32,761 nucleotides of DNA from Lachnospiraceae bacterium (lineage in GTDB: Bacteria > Bacillota > Clostridia > Lachnospirales > Lachnospiraceae): the NCBI GenBank assembly GCA_022510525.1, contig JAFLTH010000029.1:1-32761 (forward strand), in the 5' to 3' direction. Positions 8,428 through 17,846 of the stretch are shown piece by piece. A program made the translations under genes and the position numbers. Positions within the stretch are counted from its first letter, which is position 1. The number at the start of each line of letters is the position of its first letter. A model generated the notes under the pieces. It was not told where the DNA came from. It searched no databases and saw only the letters and a program-made list of their open reading frames with translations.

Positions 8428-9792
8428 TTAAATATCCGAAATCATCATAAGCTTTAAGTTAGATTTGACTTTTGCTTCCAGATTAAGCTTTTCGTCAAAT
8501 CTCGATGCCGTATAAAGATAAACATAGTCCGCATTTATGCGCGCCTTTTCGGTACAATCAAGAATCCATTGATAATCTGCATAGGTAAACATAGGTCTCT
8601 CCCAATCGCATACACCTATTAAGGTTTTTCCGTTTTCATCCTGTGCAATAAAATCTATGGTTCCGTCTTTTCCGACCCATTCTCCGCTTTGCTTATATTT
8701 AATCGGAAGTCGTCCGCGTTCATTCAACTTTTCCAAATGCTGACGGCATACCTGTTTAAAATATGATGAAACATATTTTTTAAAATCCGGATAAATATAC
8801 CTGTTATAAAATTCTCCCACTGAAAGCGTATACAATTTACTCATATTAGGATACATATATGTGAAGTAAAAATCTACAAAAGGATGGACTATACGGTATA
8901 ATCCCTTCTGGGTATTTTCTCTGCCTGCCGTATCATATGAACTTACCTTTTCCACTAGTTCCAGCTCAATTAAGTTTTTCAGATAAACGCTGATTTTAGC
9001 TCTGGAAAAGCCGGTATGAAGATATATATCATTAAGTTTACATTTCCCGGCAGCTATTGCGGCAAGTATTGTGTTGTATACACTAGTTTCCCTGAGCTGC
9101 TCCGCCACCATACGCTCACCTTCATCAAACATGAAACTGTCCGGATTAAGTATATTGCGGCAGATATTCTGCTGTATCGTAAGTTTATCATCAAACTGGT
9201 TCCACAACCCGGGAATACCGCCTAGTATAGAATATGCTTCCACACACTCTTCAATTCGAAAATCGGGAAAACGATGTACTAAATCCGCGAAAGACAGTTC
9301 TTTTATTTTAAGAGAACCCGATATCTTATATACAGTCTCTACATTTTGTCCCAGCATATTATTCTCTATCCAAGATGTGGATGAGCTACACAGTATGAAT
9401 ATAATTCCGGATTTTTCTTCACAATTATCCGTGAATTTTATAAGTTCTTCCATAAATGTGTCATCAGCTTTTACAATATTATGAAATTCATCTATTATAA
9501 TTACTTTCTTGCTGACTCCGCTCTCACATATTGCAGTAAAAATATCGTTATAACCCGGAAAATCCTTATTAATAATCCCGTCTGTACTAAGCTGTCTTCC
9601 CCATTGGAATATTTGCTCTCTTTCGGAACAGGGTCTGGCAAGATAATAATATCCGCCCTTATCCTGCATAAATTCCTTAATGAGGGTAGTCTTACCTATA
9701 TGCTTTTGTCCATATATGACCAGAATCTGACTACCTCTCTGATCATAATGCTGATTCAGATATTGCAGCTCCGGCATTCTTCCTGATAACAT
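8428..9792 (-). CDS. DUF234-type AAA+ ATPase with C-terminal nuclease-like domain
   Basis: About 454 residues. The N-terminal STAND/AAA-like ATPase has Walker A GQKHIGKTT near residue 30 and Walker B VIIIDEFHN near 120, followed by a winged-helix region (TGFSRAKISVYLKNLIELELV). The C-terminal part (DWERPMFTYADYQWILDC) matches the DUF234 restriction-endonuclease-like fold of archaeal-type ATPases. The start is ATG 9792 with GAGGAG eight bases before it; an in-frame TTG at 9807 overlaps the previous stop and is less likely. Function is unknown in the family; a nucleic-acid or stress role is suspected. Confidence 0.82.
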   Translation of the reverse strand: MLSGRMPELQYLNQHYDQRGSQILVIYGQKHIGKTTLIKEFMQDKGGYYYLARPCSEREQIFQWGRQLSTDGIINKDFPGYNDIFTAICESGVSKKVIIIDEFHNIVKADDTFMEELIKFTDNCEEKSGIIFILCSSSTSWIENNMLGQNVETVYKISGSLKIKELSFADLVHRFPDFRIEECVEAYSILGGIPGLWNQFDDKLTIQQNICRNILNPDSFMFDEGERMVAEQLRETSVYNTILAAIAAGKCKLNDIYLHTGFSRAKISVYLKNLIELELVEKVSSYDTAGRENTQKGLYRIVHPFVDFYFTYMYPNMSKLYTLSVGEFYNRYIYPDFKKYVSSYFKQVCRQHLEKLNERGRLPIKYKQSGEWVGKDGTIDFIAQDENGKTLIGVCDWERPMFTYADYQWILDCTEKARINADYVYLYTASRFDEKLNLEAKVKSNLKLMMISDI

Positions 9793-9803
9793 AAAATCGC
9801 TCC

Positions 9804-11531
9804 TCAACCTGCGATAGATTCTTCAATTAATTTTTCTATTTCTTCCGGCGGCATCGGTTTCCCGAAATAGAATCCCTGTATATTATCACATTCAATGTTT
9901 TTCAGGAAATCATACTGTTCTTTGGTTTCCACACCTTCAGCGATAGACTCAAGCCCCAGCTTTTTTACCATATAAACAATGGTTTCGGTAATTATTCTGC
10001 TGTTTTCATCGGTTGTCACCGTATCAATAAAGGATTTATCTATCTTCAATGTGTCAACCGGCAGTCCTTTTAAGTAAGATAATGACGAATAACCTGTCCC
10101 GAAATCATCCATTGATATCTTTATGCCTATATCCCTTAGTTCTTTAAGTTTCGCAGTAATCTCCTTAAAATCATCGATTAATATTGTCTCGGTAATCTCA
10201 AGTTCTACTTCGTCCGGAGAAATACTATATTTATTTAGTATACTTAATAAATTATCGATAAAATCCTTCTGTTTATACTGAATTGCAGACACATTTAAGG
10301 ATACCAGCATAGGATAATCGTATTTTTTTCTCCAACCGGCATATATCCTTATGCTTTCCTCGATTACCCAGCTTCCGATAGGGACAATGGCCCCGTTCTT
10401 TTCTGCAATAGGTATGAATACGTCCGGACGGATTATTTTATCACTTTTATCTTTCCAGCGAATAAGAGCTTCCACACCTCTAAGCTTATTATCGGAAGTC
10501 TTATACTGCGGCTGGAAGTACATCATAAAATTCTGTGAAAAAACAGCTTCCTTGAGCTTGTTTTCAATTGTAACATTCTGTAAAAAGTCATCAAGTATTG
10601 ATTTTTCAAAATATTTAATACTGCCCTTATTTCCGGCTTTGGCCCTAAACATAACAATTTCGGCACAGTTTATCAATTCCAGTGTGTCGGATGCCGCCAT
10701 CGGATACTCCGCCACTCCGACAGTTAGTGTAAGGGATACTTTTTTACCGTCGCTAAGTACAAACGGCTCTTTAAGCCTTTCACTAATTTTATTATAAATT
10801 GTTTCAACGCTTCTTTCCCCACAGGGGTCATATATGCCGATGCAGAAAATATCGGCATTAAAATGTGACACCAGCACATTTTCATCTGAAAACTCCGATA
10901 ACAACTGGCCAAAAAGCTTTATATATTCATCACTTCCATATATACCGATATCATCGCCCAGCTTCCTAAAATCATCCAAATCCAGAAACATTACCGATAC
11001 CGTTTTATCCTTATAATCAGAGCGGCACACAAATTGCCCAAGAAGGTTTATGAAATAATTACGGTTGTATAGACCTGTCAAGGGGTCGCAATATGTAATA
11101 TAGTTGGATTCATCATTCTGCATATTGAACTTTGTAACATCCGTAAACCGTATTATCTTATCCTGCGGACGTCCCGACTCATCATATATTACATTTGTCT
11201 CTATCTCAACCCACATCCGGCTGCCTTTCATCTTAAAATCTGCCGTAGCAGACTTCATTCCCCTTTTTTCTACGAAAAGCGCATCCTTTAAAGGTAATAT
11301 ATACTTTACCTCTACATATTCGTATAATTTGGGCAAGTCCTCATGCGTTTCCACTTTACAGTTGAAAAAATAATCCCAGTTTGCAATAGTATCAATCGTA
11401 TTATCCTCATAACTATAGCAAAGATAGGCTACATTTGAAGTCTCGGAAATCAGTCGCAATAACTTTGAAGCCCTAATTAAGTCCTTATTTAAGCTTTCAA
11501 GTGTGCTTATCTGTCCATTTAAATCCTTCAT
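9804..11531 (-). CDS. GGDEF-EAL protein, probable c-di-GMP phosphodiesterase
   Basis: 575-residue cytoplasmic protein: PAS-like N-terminus (about 20-135), GGDEF-fold domain (about 145-310) and EAL domain (about 320-570). The GGDEF site is replaced by HFNADIF (223-229), so the cyclase is probably dead. The EAL domain keeps the catalytic set: EAL at 354-356, LNVS, ELEITET, DDFGTGYSSL, LKIDKSF, EGVE and QGFYFGKP. It should therefore hydrolyse c-di-GMP, perhaps with the inactive GGDEF as a GTP sensor. It sits 35 bases after asd and 11 bases before the ATPase start. GGGGGAC precedes the ATG. Confidence 0.9.
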   Translation of the reverse strand: MKDLNGQISTLESLNKDLIRASKLLRLISETSNVAYLCYSYEDNTIDTIANWDYFFNCKVETHEDLPKLYEYVEVKYILPLKDALFVEKRGMKSATADFKMKGSRMWVEIETNVIYDESGRPQDKIIRFTDVTKFNMQNDESNYITYCDPLTGLYNRNYFINLLGQFVCRSDYKDKTVSVMFLDLDDFRKLGDDIGIYGSDEYIKLFGQLLSEFSDENVLVSHFNADIFCIGIYDPCGERSVETIYNKISERLKEPFVLSDGKKVSLTLTVGVAEYPMAASDTLELINCAEIVMFRAKAGNKGSIKYFEKSILDDFLQNVTIENKLKEAVFSQNFMMYFQPQYKTSDNKLRGVEALIRWKDKSDKIIRPDVFIPIAEKNGAIVPIGSWVIEESIRIYAGWRKKYDYPMLVSLNVSAIQYKQKDFIDNLLSILNKYSISPDEVELEITETILIDDFKEITAKLKELRDIGIKISMDDFGTGYSSLSYLKGLPVDTLKIDKSFIDTVTTDENSRIITETIVYMVKKLGLESIAEGVETKEQYDFLKNIECDNIQGFYFGKPMPPEEIEKLIEESIAG

Positions 11532-11566
11532 ACATTGTCCCCCATAGTATATTTATAAAATACTTT

Positions 11567-12652
11567 CTATTTTTTTGTAATGTACCCCTTAGCTTTGAGT
11601 GTTTCGGCACATAAAACCGCTCCCCCCGCGGCTCCACGTACAGTATTGTGCGAAAGACCGATAAATTTCCAGTCATATACGCTGTCTTCTCTGATTCGTC
11701 CTACGCTTACCCCCATACCGTTCTCAAAATCGACATCCAGCTTGACCTGCGGACGGTTATCTTCTTCCATATACTGTATAAACTGTTTCGGCGCACTCGG
11801 AAGCTCAAGTTCCTGAGGAAGTCCTTTAAACTGACGTAATTTTTCAATGAGCTGTTCTTTGGTCGGCTGCTTCCTGAATTTAACAAATACTGCAGCAGTA
11901 TGTCCGTTCAAAACCGGTACACGGATACACTGGCAGGTGATGACAGGTGAAGCCGCCGGAACTATTTCCCCGTTTTCTATTTTACCCCATATCCTGAGAG
12001 GTTCTTTTTCGCTCTTTTCCTCTTCTCCACCAATATACGGGATTACATTCTCAACCATTTCAGGCCAATCCTTAAATGTCTTACCTGCCCCGGAAATTGC
12101 CTGGTACGTAGTTGCTACCACTTCGTACGGTTCAAACTCTTTCCATGCAGTAAGCACAGGCGCATAACTCTGGATTGAGCAGTTGGGTTTTACGGCGATA
12201 AAGCCCCTTGTTGTTCCAAGTCTCTTTTTCTGTGATTCTATTACATCAAAATGTTCGGGATTGATTTCCGGTATGACCATAGGCACATCAGGTGTCCATC
12301 TGTGTGCACTGTTGTTGGAAACTACCGGGGTCTCTGTTTTTGCATACTCTTCTTCTATTTTCTTGATTTCGTCTTTGGTCATATCGACTGCGGAAAATAC
12401 GAAATCCACTTCTGAGGCAACCTTTTCCACCTCATTGACATTCATTACTACTATCTTCTTAACAGCCTCCGGCATAGGGGTTGTCATCTTCCACCTTCCG
12501 CCTACCGCCTCTTCATAAGTTTTACCGGCAGACCTCTCACTCGCTGCAATTGTTGTAACTTCAAACCAGGGATGGTTTTCCAAAAGAGAGATGAATCTCT
12601 GTCCTACCATTCCCGTTCCGCCTAAGATTCCTACTTTTAGTTTATCGCTCAT
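11567..12652 (-). CDS. asd: Aspartate-semialdehyde dehydrogenase
   Basis: 361-residue NADPH-dependent enzyme that makes aspartate semialdehyde for lysine, diaminopimelate, threonine and methionine synthesis. The nucleotide-binding loop GGTGMVGQR begins at residue 11. The catalytic cysteine is Cys158 in KPNCSIQ. The substrate and dimer segment YQAISGAGK follows. Sequence style matches the archaeal/fungal-type Asd branch common in clostridia rather than the enterobacterial one. GGAAGGAG lies upstream of the ATG. It lies 43 bases after argH on the same strand. Confidence 0.95.
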   Translation of the reverse strand: MSDKLKVGILGGTGMVGQRFISLLENHPWFEVTTIAASERSAGKTYEEAVGGRWKMTTPMPEAVKKIVVMNVNEVEKVASEVDFVFSAVDMTKDEIKKIEEEYAKTETPVVSNNSAHRWTPDVPMVIPEINPEHFDVIESQKKRLGTTRGFIAVKPNCSIQSYAPVLTAWKEFEPYEVVATTYQAISGAGKTFKDWPEMVENVIPYIGGEEEKSEKEPLRIWGKIENGEIVPAASPVITCQCIRVPVLNGHTAAVFVKFRKQPTKEQLIEKLRQFKGLPQELELPSAPKQFIQYMEEDNRPQVKLDVDFENGMGVSVGRIREDSVYDWKFIGLSHNTVRGAAGGAVLCAETLKAKGYITKK

Positions 12653-12695
12653 TTATATTAAACTCCTTCCTCGTTTTTCATGCATATTTTTATTT

Positions 12696-14099
12696 TTAAT
12701 ATGTTTCTACAACATTTATCTTATCGTTTTCAAGATATTCTTTTTCAAGCATAATTACCTTCCGCATAGCCTCCGGTCCAGGCGCTCCCACGGTCAGACG
12801 CTTCTCAACGCAGGTCTTTAAACTTATTTTTTCAAAAAGATCCTGCTCAAAAACTTCGCTTATAGTTTTCAATTCATCGATTGTCAGTTCATCGATACTG
12901 CAGTTTTTATCTATGCAATATAGTACAAGTCTGCCGATGATTTCATGCGCATCCCTGAATGCAACTCCTTTTCCCACCAGATAATCGGCGGCATCGGTGG
13001 CATTGGTAAATCCTGCCATTGCACTCTTTTCCATAATAGGCTTATTGAATTTAATAGTGCTTATCATACCGTTAAAAAGAGCGAGGCAGCCTTTTACCGT
13101 ATCAATCGCATCGAACGTCAGTTCTTTATCCTCCTGCATATCTTTATTGTATGCAAGCGGAATACCTTTCATTGTTGTAAGTATTGAAACTAACGCACCA
13201 TACACCCTTCCGGTTTTACCACGAATCAGTTCCGCTATATCGGGGTTTTTCTTCTGCGGCATAATGCTGCTTCCCGTTGCATATGAATCGTCGATTTCCA
13301 CGAACCGGTATTCATTGGAATTCCAAAGAATAATCTCCTCGCAGAATCTGCTAAGATGCATCATTATTATTGACATCGCGGACAAAAATTCTATTACGTA
13401 ATCCCTGTCCGAAACAGAATCCATACTGTTGAGCGTAGGTCCTTCAAAGCCAAGCAGGGATGCCGTATAATACCTGTCAAGCGGATATGTGGTTCCCGCT
13501 AATGCTCCTGCTCCAAGCGGAGAGTAATTCATACGCTGATATATGTCTTTAAGCCTCAGCCTGTCCCTTTTAAACATCTCAAAGTATGCGCCTATGTGAT
13601 GTGCCAGCGTAATCGGCTGCGCCTTCTGTAAGTGGGTAAAGCCCGGCATATAGGTATCAATGTTATCTTCCATAATGCCAAGCAGGGTTCCAAGCAGTTC
13701 TTTTATAAGTCCGTCAACCTCTATCAGTTCCGAACGTGTATAGAGTTTCATATCCAGTGCAACCTGGTCGTTACGACTCCTGCCGGTATGCAGTTTCTTG
13801 CCTGCCTCACCTATCCGTTCTATAAGATTGGCTTCCACAAAGCTGTGAATGTCCTCATATTCTTCGGTAATCTCTAGTTTGCCGCTCTCTATATCATGCC
13901 TGATACCGGTTAAACCTTTGACAATCTTATCCTTTTCTTCGTTTGTAAGTATGCCCTGTTTTTCCAGCATTACAACGTGAGCAATACTACCCTCTATATC
14001 CTGCTTATAGAATTTTTTATCAAAATCAATCGAAGCATTAAAATTGTATACAAGCTTGTCCGTTTCCTTGGTAAATCGTCCTCCCCAAAGCTGTGCCAT
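12696..14099 (-). CDS. argH: Argininosuccinate lyase
   Basis: 467-residue fumarase/aspartase-superfamily enzyme that splits argininosuccinate into arginine and fumarate, the last step of arginine synthesis. The N-terminus MAQLWGGRF is typical. [13 protein letters not shown] (104-116), the catalytic histidine region [10 protein letters not shown] and the signature [12 protein letters not shown] (276-287), which carries the catalytic serine loop, are all intact. Length is normal. CGGAGG precedes the ATG. A promoter is visible at 14134-14162, making argH the likely first gene of the minus-strand cluster. Confidence 0.97.
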   Translation of the reverse strand: MAQLWGGRFTKETDKLVYNFNASIDFDKKFYKQDIEGSIAHVVMLEKQGILTNEEKDKIVKGLTGIRHDIESGKLEITEEYEDIHSFVEANLIERIGEAGKKLHTGRSRNDQVALDMKLYTRSELIEVDGLIKELLGTLLGIMEDNIDTYMPGFTHLQKAQPITLAHHIGAYFEMFKRDRLRLKDIYQRMNYSPLGAGALAGTTYPLDRYYTASLLGFEGPTLNSMDSVSDRDYVIEFLSAMSIIMMHLSRFCEEIILWNSNEYRFVEIDDSYATGSSIMPQKKNPDIAELIRGKTGRVYGALVSILTTMKGIPLAYNKDMQEDKELTFDAIDTVKGCLALFNGMISTIKFNKPIMEKSAMAGFTNATDAADYLVGKGVAFRDAHEIIGRLVLYCIDKNCSIDELTIDELKTISEVFEQDLFEKISLKTCVEKRLTVGAPGPEAMRKVIMLEKEYLENDKINVVETY

Positions 14100-14133
14100 G
14101 GCAAAAAACCTCCGATTATTAAATCTAAATTTG

Positions 14134-14162
14134 ATGATACCATAATTTTCTTATAATTTCAA
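14134..14162 (-). promoter_or_regulatory. Sigma-A type promoter of argH
   Basis: On the minus strand TTGAAA (14162-14157) and TATCAT (14139-14134) are 17 bases apart, 35 bases before the argH start. No ARG-box was identified by eye. Confidence 0.65.
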
Positions 14163-14261
14163 TCTTATCCGCTATATTTATACTAATATACCTTCAATAA
14201 ATAAACACAATTTTACAAATCTTTCATAAAATATCATATAAACAAAGGGAGTGATAACAGA

Positions 14262-15017
14262 ATGCAGCCTATTTTATCCTTGGAAAACATTTACTACTCC
14301 TATCACAATTTAAAAGGGGAGACTCCTGCTATTTCCGGTATGAGTTTTCAGGTGAAGGAAGGAGAATTTCTGGCAATTGTAGGACCCAGCGGTTGCGGCA
14401 AATCTACTCTGCTTTCCATAATTGCAGGTCTGCTAAAACCCGAAAGCGGTACACTTTCTTTCGGCTCACCCACCACAATCGGATATATGCTTCAACACGA
14501 CCATTTGTTTGAATGGCGGACTATATATAAGAATGTAATTCTGGGATTGGAATTAAATAAAAACTTGACTAAAGAAAATACCGATTATGTACTTCAGCTT
14601 TTAAAAGACTACGGACTTTATTCTTTTAAGGATCAAAAGCCCTCACAGTTATCAGGAGGTATGCGGCAGCGCGCAGCTCTTATCCGTACGATGGCGGTCA
14701 AACCCGATCTTCTGCTCTTAGACGAACCTTTCAGCGCATTGGATTTTCAGACCAGAATGACCGTATCCGCAGATATAGGAAATATTATACGAAAAACCGG
14801 TAAGACCGCTATTCTTATTACCCATGATTTATCCGAGGCAATTACGCTTGCAGACAGGGTTCTTGTTTTGTCCAAACGCCCGTCCTGCGTAAAATACGAA
14901 TTAGACGTATCCTATGATATAGATCGCAGTTCGCCGCTTTCCATACGCAATACCGCACAGTATCAAATGTATTTTAATCTATTGTGGAAGGAGTTATCAG
15001 ATGATCTTTCAGAATAA
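14262..15017 (+). CDS. ABC transporter ATP-binding protein (SsuB/TauB/ThiZ-like)
   Basis: 251-residue ATPase of a nitrate/sulfonate/pyrimidine-precursor type importer. Walker A is GPSGCGKST near residue 42, the signature LSGGMRQRAALIR is near 138 and Walker B is LLLLDEPFSALD near 158, followed by the switch ILITHDLSEA. AGGGAG precedes the ATG. The 162 bases between it and argH hold the divergent promoters. Its last five codons overlap the permease start. The substrate cannot be told from the ATPase. Confidence 0.9.
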   Translation: MQPILSLENIYYSYHNLKGETPAISGMSFQVKEGEFLAIVGPSGCGKSTLLSIIAGLLKPESGTLSFGSPTTIGYMLQHDHLFEWRTIYKNVILGLELNKNLTKENTDYVLQLLKDYGLYSFKDQKPSQLSGGMRQRAALIRTMAVKPDLLLLDEPFSALDFQTRMTVSADIGNIIRKTGKTAILITHDLSEAITLADRVLVLSKRPSCVKYELDVSYDIDRSSPLSIRNTAQYQMYFNLLWKELSDDLSE

Positions 15018-15819
15018 TAAATCTTCAACGGAACCTACAAATCAAGAGGCATATATGCTGGCACACAGAAAACATCACCATATGATTGCTCTCTCACACT
15101 TGTTGATACTTATAATTTTTCTAAGCATATGGGAATATACAACATATGCGGGATATGTGGATATTTTCTTTTTCAGTTCCCCTACTTCTATAGTAAAGTA
15201 TTTGTATAAAATGATTATGGATTCTTCGTTCTTTAAACACACCGGAATCACGCTTATAGAAACCATTGTCAGTTTCCTTTTGGTAAGTTTTTTCAGTCTA
15301 TTGATTGCTACACTTCTGTGGTATAGAAACAGTCTCTCGGAAATCCTGGAACCGTATCTGGTAGTATTAAATTCCCTCCCCAAATCAGCATTGGCACCGC
15401 TTCTTATAGTATGGCTTGGAACCGGCTCGAAAACTATCATTGTTGCCGGTATTTCCGTTGCGGTATTTGGGTCGATTATCAGTCTTTATACGGGATTTTG
15501 CCAGACTGATGAAGAACTGCTCAAGCTTATTCTTACTCTGGGCGGAAACCGAAAGGATGCTTTGTTTAAGGTGATTCTGCCGAGTTCTATTCCTCTTATT
15601 ATCAGTAATATGAAGGTCAACATCGGGCTTTGTCTGGTGGGGGTTATCATTGGAGAATTTCTTGCTGCGAGACGTGGACTGGGGTATTTGATTATCTATG
15701 GGTCTCAGGTGTTTCAGTTGAATATGGTTATAACGTCGATTATTATCTTATGTGCTATTGCTATGGGACTTTATAAGATTATTCAGAGTCTGGAGCATGG
15801 GTATAAGAAGAAGATGTAA
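15001..15819 (+). CDS. ABC transporter permease (SsuC/ThiX-like)
   Basis: 272-residue membrane protein with about six segments and the permease EAA-like loop (GGNRKDALFKVILPSSIP). AAGGAG precedes the ATG, which lies inside the ATPase gene. No substrate-binding protein gene follows: the next genes belong to the putative island. The last 96 bases, from 15724 to the stop, recur at 28540-28635, so this gene's 3' end marks the left island boundary. It may have been a partner of a binding protein that is now elsewhere or lost. Confidence 0.88.
   Translation: MIFQNNKSSTEPTNQEAYMLAHRKHHHMIALSHLLILIIFLSIWEYTTYAGYVDIFFFSSPTSIVKYLYKMIMDSSFFKHTGITLIETIVSFLLVSFFSLLIATLLWYRNSLSEILEPYLVVLNSLPKSALAPLLIVWLGTGSKTIIVAGISVAVFGSIISLYTGFCQTDEELLKLILTLGGNRKDALFKVILPSSIPLIISNMKVNIGLCLVGVIIGEFLAARRGLGYLIIYGSQVFQLNMVITSIIILCAIAMGLYKIIQSLEHGYKKKM
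15712..15819 (+). repeat. Left copy of a direct repeat: permease 3' end
   Basis: The last 108 bases of the permease gene match 28529-28635 with eight substitutions and one missing base. From 15724 to the stop codon there are six substitutions in 96, five of them silent. Similarity ends exactly after the stop codon. This is what integration at a gene's 3' end, or exchange with a related strain's copy, would leave. Confidence 0.85.
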
Positions 15820-15856
15820 AAAGTATACATTTAACCTCATAAATTTCCTAATATTT

Positions 15857-15887
15857 AAGGAGTATCCTATATTTCAAGATACTCCTT
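15857..15887. terminator. Bidirectional rho-independent terminator between the permease and GTPase genes
   Basis: AAGGAGTATC (15857-15866) and GATACTCCTT (15878-15887) form a perfect ten-base stem with an 11-base loop. It lies between the convergent permease and GTPase genes. Confidence 0.75.
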
Positions 15888-15930
15888 TGCTTCATTCTCT
15901 GAGTTCCATATTAGGCACAAAATCGTTCTC

Positions 15931-17019
15931 CTAAAAAATTTCATTTAATATGCTTCTAATACAGCCGATAGTTCCGCCAATAAGCATACCTACAACAGCT
16001 CCCGGAATACCCAAAATAGTACCGCCAATTTCACCTCCTCTATATACGCCTTCTGAAATAAAATCATCAAAAGAATCCATAAAACTATCCTTTACTGCCT
16101 CACCATAATCCATATCGTCATCATTGTATTCATAGTTTTCAGAATTGGTATTTACACTTTCCATAATTGCAATACGTTTATGCGATGGGATAGCATCTAA
16201 AATATAATAAAGAAGTTTTGATAAGTTATATGGATGTACTACTTCACCGCCTTCTTCTTTATATCCTGCACAATAATATATCGGTTCAACATCAAGATTA
16301 GAATCTTCCTTAATTCTCGCCGTTATTGACTCTATCTTCTCTTCAAGAAATTGTACCAGAGTTTCATCCGGTTCATTATTTTCATAATCCCAATGACGTC
16401 CTGTCTTCATGGCAATATCTGCCTGATTAAGCGCCACAAGTATTCTTCCTGTTTCTTCTCCCAATTCAGGAATAATCACATCATTTAATATCTTATAAGA
16501 TGTTCCCAAATCCTTTGTGGAACCATCCAAAATAACAAGTACTAAATCAATGAGCGCATTACCATCTTTATCTTCTTCACGAAGAAGTTCCCTAATAACT
16601 TCCTTATGATGCTCGTCAATCTTCGTCCCATCACCAAGTCCGGGAGTATCCCATAATGTAAGTTTTCCAATGGTATACTTTTCAATGTCCTTTGTTTCAG
16701 GATCCGCTTTACTTCCAACTTTCGCTACCTCAATGTATTCCTCTACTTCTTCAGACGTGATCAGTTCACCACAACCAAATAATGCATTGATTGTGGAACT
16801 CTTTCCACAGCCAGTTGCTCCAACTAACATAATATTTGTCTGTGTACTGCAGAACTTGCGCAACTTCTTTAACATTTCTTTCTTTGTGTCATCGTCGGAA
16901 TCACTATTGATTATTTCTGATTCAAGCAATCCACAAATATCATCCATATTTTCTTTAATACTCTTGTCATTTTTTTCAGAAACTGCATTCCTTAAAATTT
17001 TGTCTAATACACCAACCAT
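15931..17019 (-). CDS. YfjP/YeeP-type membrane-associated GTPase
   Basis: 362-residue TRAFAC GTPase. G1 is GATGCGKS (67-74), G3 DTPGLG (124-129) and G4 NQAD (198-201); YCAGYKEEG near 255 may serve as G5. After a helical region, the C-terminus (about 325-358) has a glycine-rich hydrophobic hairpin (GGTILGIPGAVVGMLIGGTIG) that probably inserts in the membrane. The layout resembles the YfjP/YeeP family found near toxin-antitoxin genes and on prophages. AAAGGAGG precedes the ATG. It is its own transcription unit: terminators lie on both sides, and an operator-like palindrome lies upstream at 17093-17111. Its role is unknown; a membrane switch in a conflict system is my inference. Confidence 0.85.
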   Translation of the reverse strand: MVGVLDKILRNAVSEKNDKSIKENMDDICGLLESEIINSDSDDDTKKEMLKKLRKFCSTQTNIMLVGATGCGKSSTINALFGCGELITSEEVEEYIEVAKVGSKADPETKDIEKYTIGKLTLWDTPGLGDGTKIDEHHKEVIRELLREEDKDGNALIDLVLVILDGSTKDLGTSYKILNDVIIPELGEETGRILVALNQADIAMKTGRHWDYENNEPDETLVQFLEEKIESITARIKEDSNLDVEPIYYCAGYKEEGGEVVHPYNLSKLLYYILDAIPSHKRIAIMESVNTNSENYEYNDDDMDYGEAVKDSFMDSFDDFISEGVYRGGEIGGTILGIPGAVVGMLIGGTIGCIRSILNEIF

Positions 17020-17077
17020 AATACTTTTCCTCCTTTGTTATTATTATAATGCTTGGCATTTGCTTTATTACATAATA

Positions 17078-17111
17078 AGCTTAGACCATCACAATGACAT
17101 ATAGTGTCATT
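17078..17111 (-). promoter_or_regulatory. Putative WYL operator/promoter of the GTPase gene
   Basis: AATGACA (17093-17099) and TGTCATT (17105-17111) are a perfect 7+7 palindrome with a five-base spacer. Twelve bases after the TGTC half-site, read on the minus strand, lies TAAGCT, a poor -10 of TAnnnT form. The same GACA-N5-TGTC unit occurs before the WYL and FtsZ-like genes. A TATAAT also occurs nearer the start (17048-17043), so the true -10 is uncertain. Confidence 0.55.
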
Positions 17112-17120
17112 TTACAAAAA

Positions 17121-17148
17121 AAGAACCTAATCTTTTGATTAAGTTCTT
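17121..17148 (-). terminator. Rho-independent terminator of the dynamin/HerA/PoNe operon
   Basis: AAGAAC-C-TAATC (17121-17132) pairs with GATTA-A-GTTCTT (17137-17148) around a four-base loop with one mismatch. On the minus strand a run of seven T follows. It lies 35 bases past the stop of the immunity gene, so it ends the five-gene operon. Confidence 0.85.
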
Positions 17149-17183
17149 AATACTGCTCTAACAATAGTTTTTATTAACAGTTC

Positions 17184-17846
17184 TTAAAAATCACTTGGAA
17201 TATACTTTTCATTTGATATAGAACATTCCTTTATCTTTAAAACAGCGGCAGCCAGCCAACACCAATATCCTACATAAATATCCTCTTTGCTCAAATGACT
17301 ATCATACCATGACATATCAATTGATGAACTATACCATTCTTTATTCACATACTGAATTAATTCCTCTGCATCTTTTATTCCATCCAGATACTCTGCAAAA
17401 ACTTTGTAATAATCCGGATACTTCAAGTCAAGCGATGCATCATTAATTTGACCATCTCCATACAAATATGCTTTTAATGATTTAATTAAACTGTCATCGA
17501 AAGTTTCATTATTTTTTATCCATTTTACATTTTCCTGCCAATCAAGCAAGATGCTTATTGATAATAAATCAACCATTTCACTGTAACTATCTACAGCAGA
17601 TTCTTTTACCAGATTGCAATATTCACTGAATGTACGTTCTAATTCATCTTTAGAAGCGCCATAAGAATATTCAGCCGTAAATAAATCCATATAAAAATTT
17701 GCCAGTATTCTCTTACATTGCCTGATTTTGTCCGCATCATTTTCATCAATTTTAGACAATACCCCATTGAATTTTGCTATCTTACTTTTTTGATTTTTTA
17801 GATATTTCTCAAAATAATCAATTGATTTATAATTGTCACGATTCAT
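17184..17846 (-). CDS. PoNi-type immunity protein (DUF1910/DUF1911-like)
   Basis: 220-residue soluble, mainly helical acidic protein. The N-terminal part (YFEKYLKNQKSKIAKF) and the SYGASKDEL segment resemble DUF1910. The C-terminal part, with NKEWYSSS and VGYWCWLAAAVLKIK, is the hallmark of DUF1911. Together these make up PoNi, the immunity protein of PoNe DNase toxins. Its ATG lies inside the end of the toxin gene (11-base overlap), the usual toxin-immunity coupling. It is the last gene of the operon. It should bind and block the toxin in the cytoplasm; this is family knowledge combined with position. Confidence 0.82.
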   Translation of the reverse strand: MNRDNYKSIDYFEKYLKNQKSKIAKFNGVLSKIDENDADKIRQCKRILANFYMDLFTAEYSYGASKDELERTFSEYCNLVKESAVDSYSEMVDLLSISILLDWQENVKWIKNNETFDDSLIKSLKAYLYGDGQINDASLDLKYPDYYKVFAEYLDGIKDAEELIQYVNKEWYSSSIDMSWYDSHLSKEDIYVGYWCWLAAAVLKIKECSISNEKYIPSDF

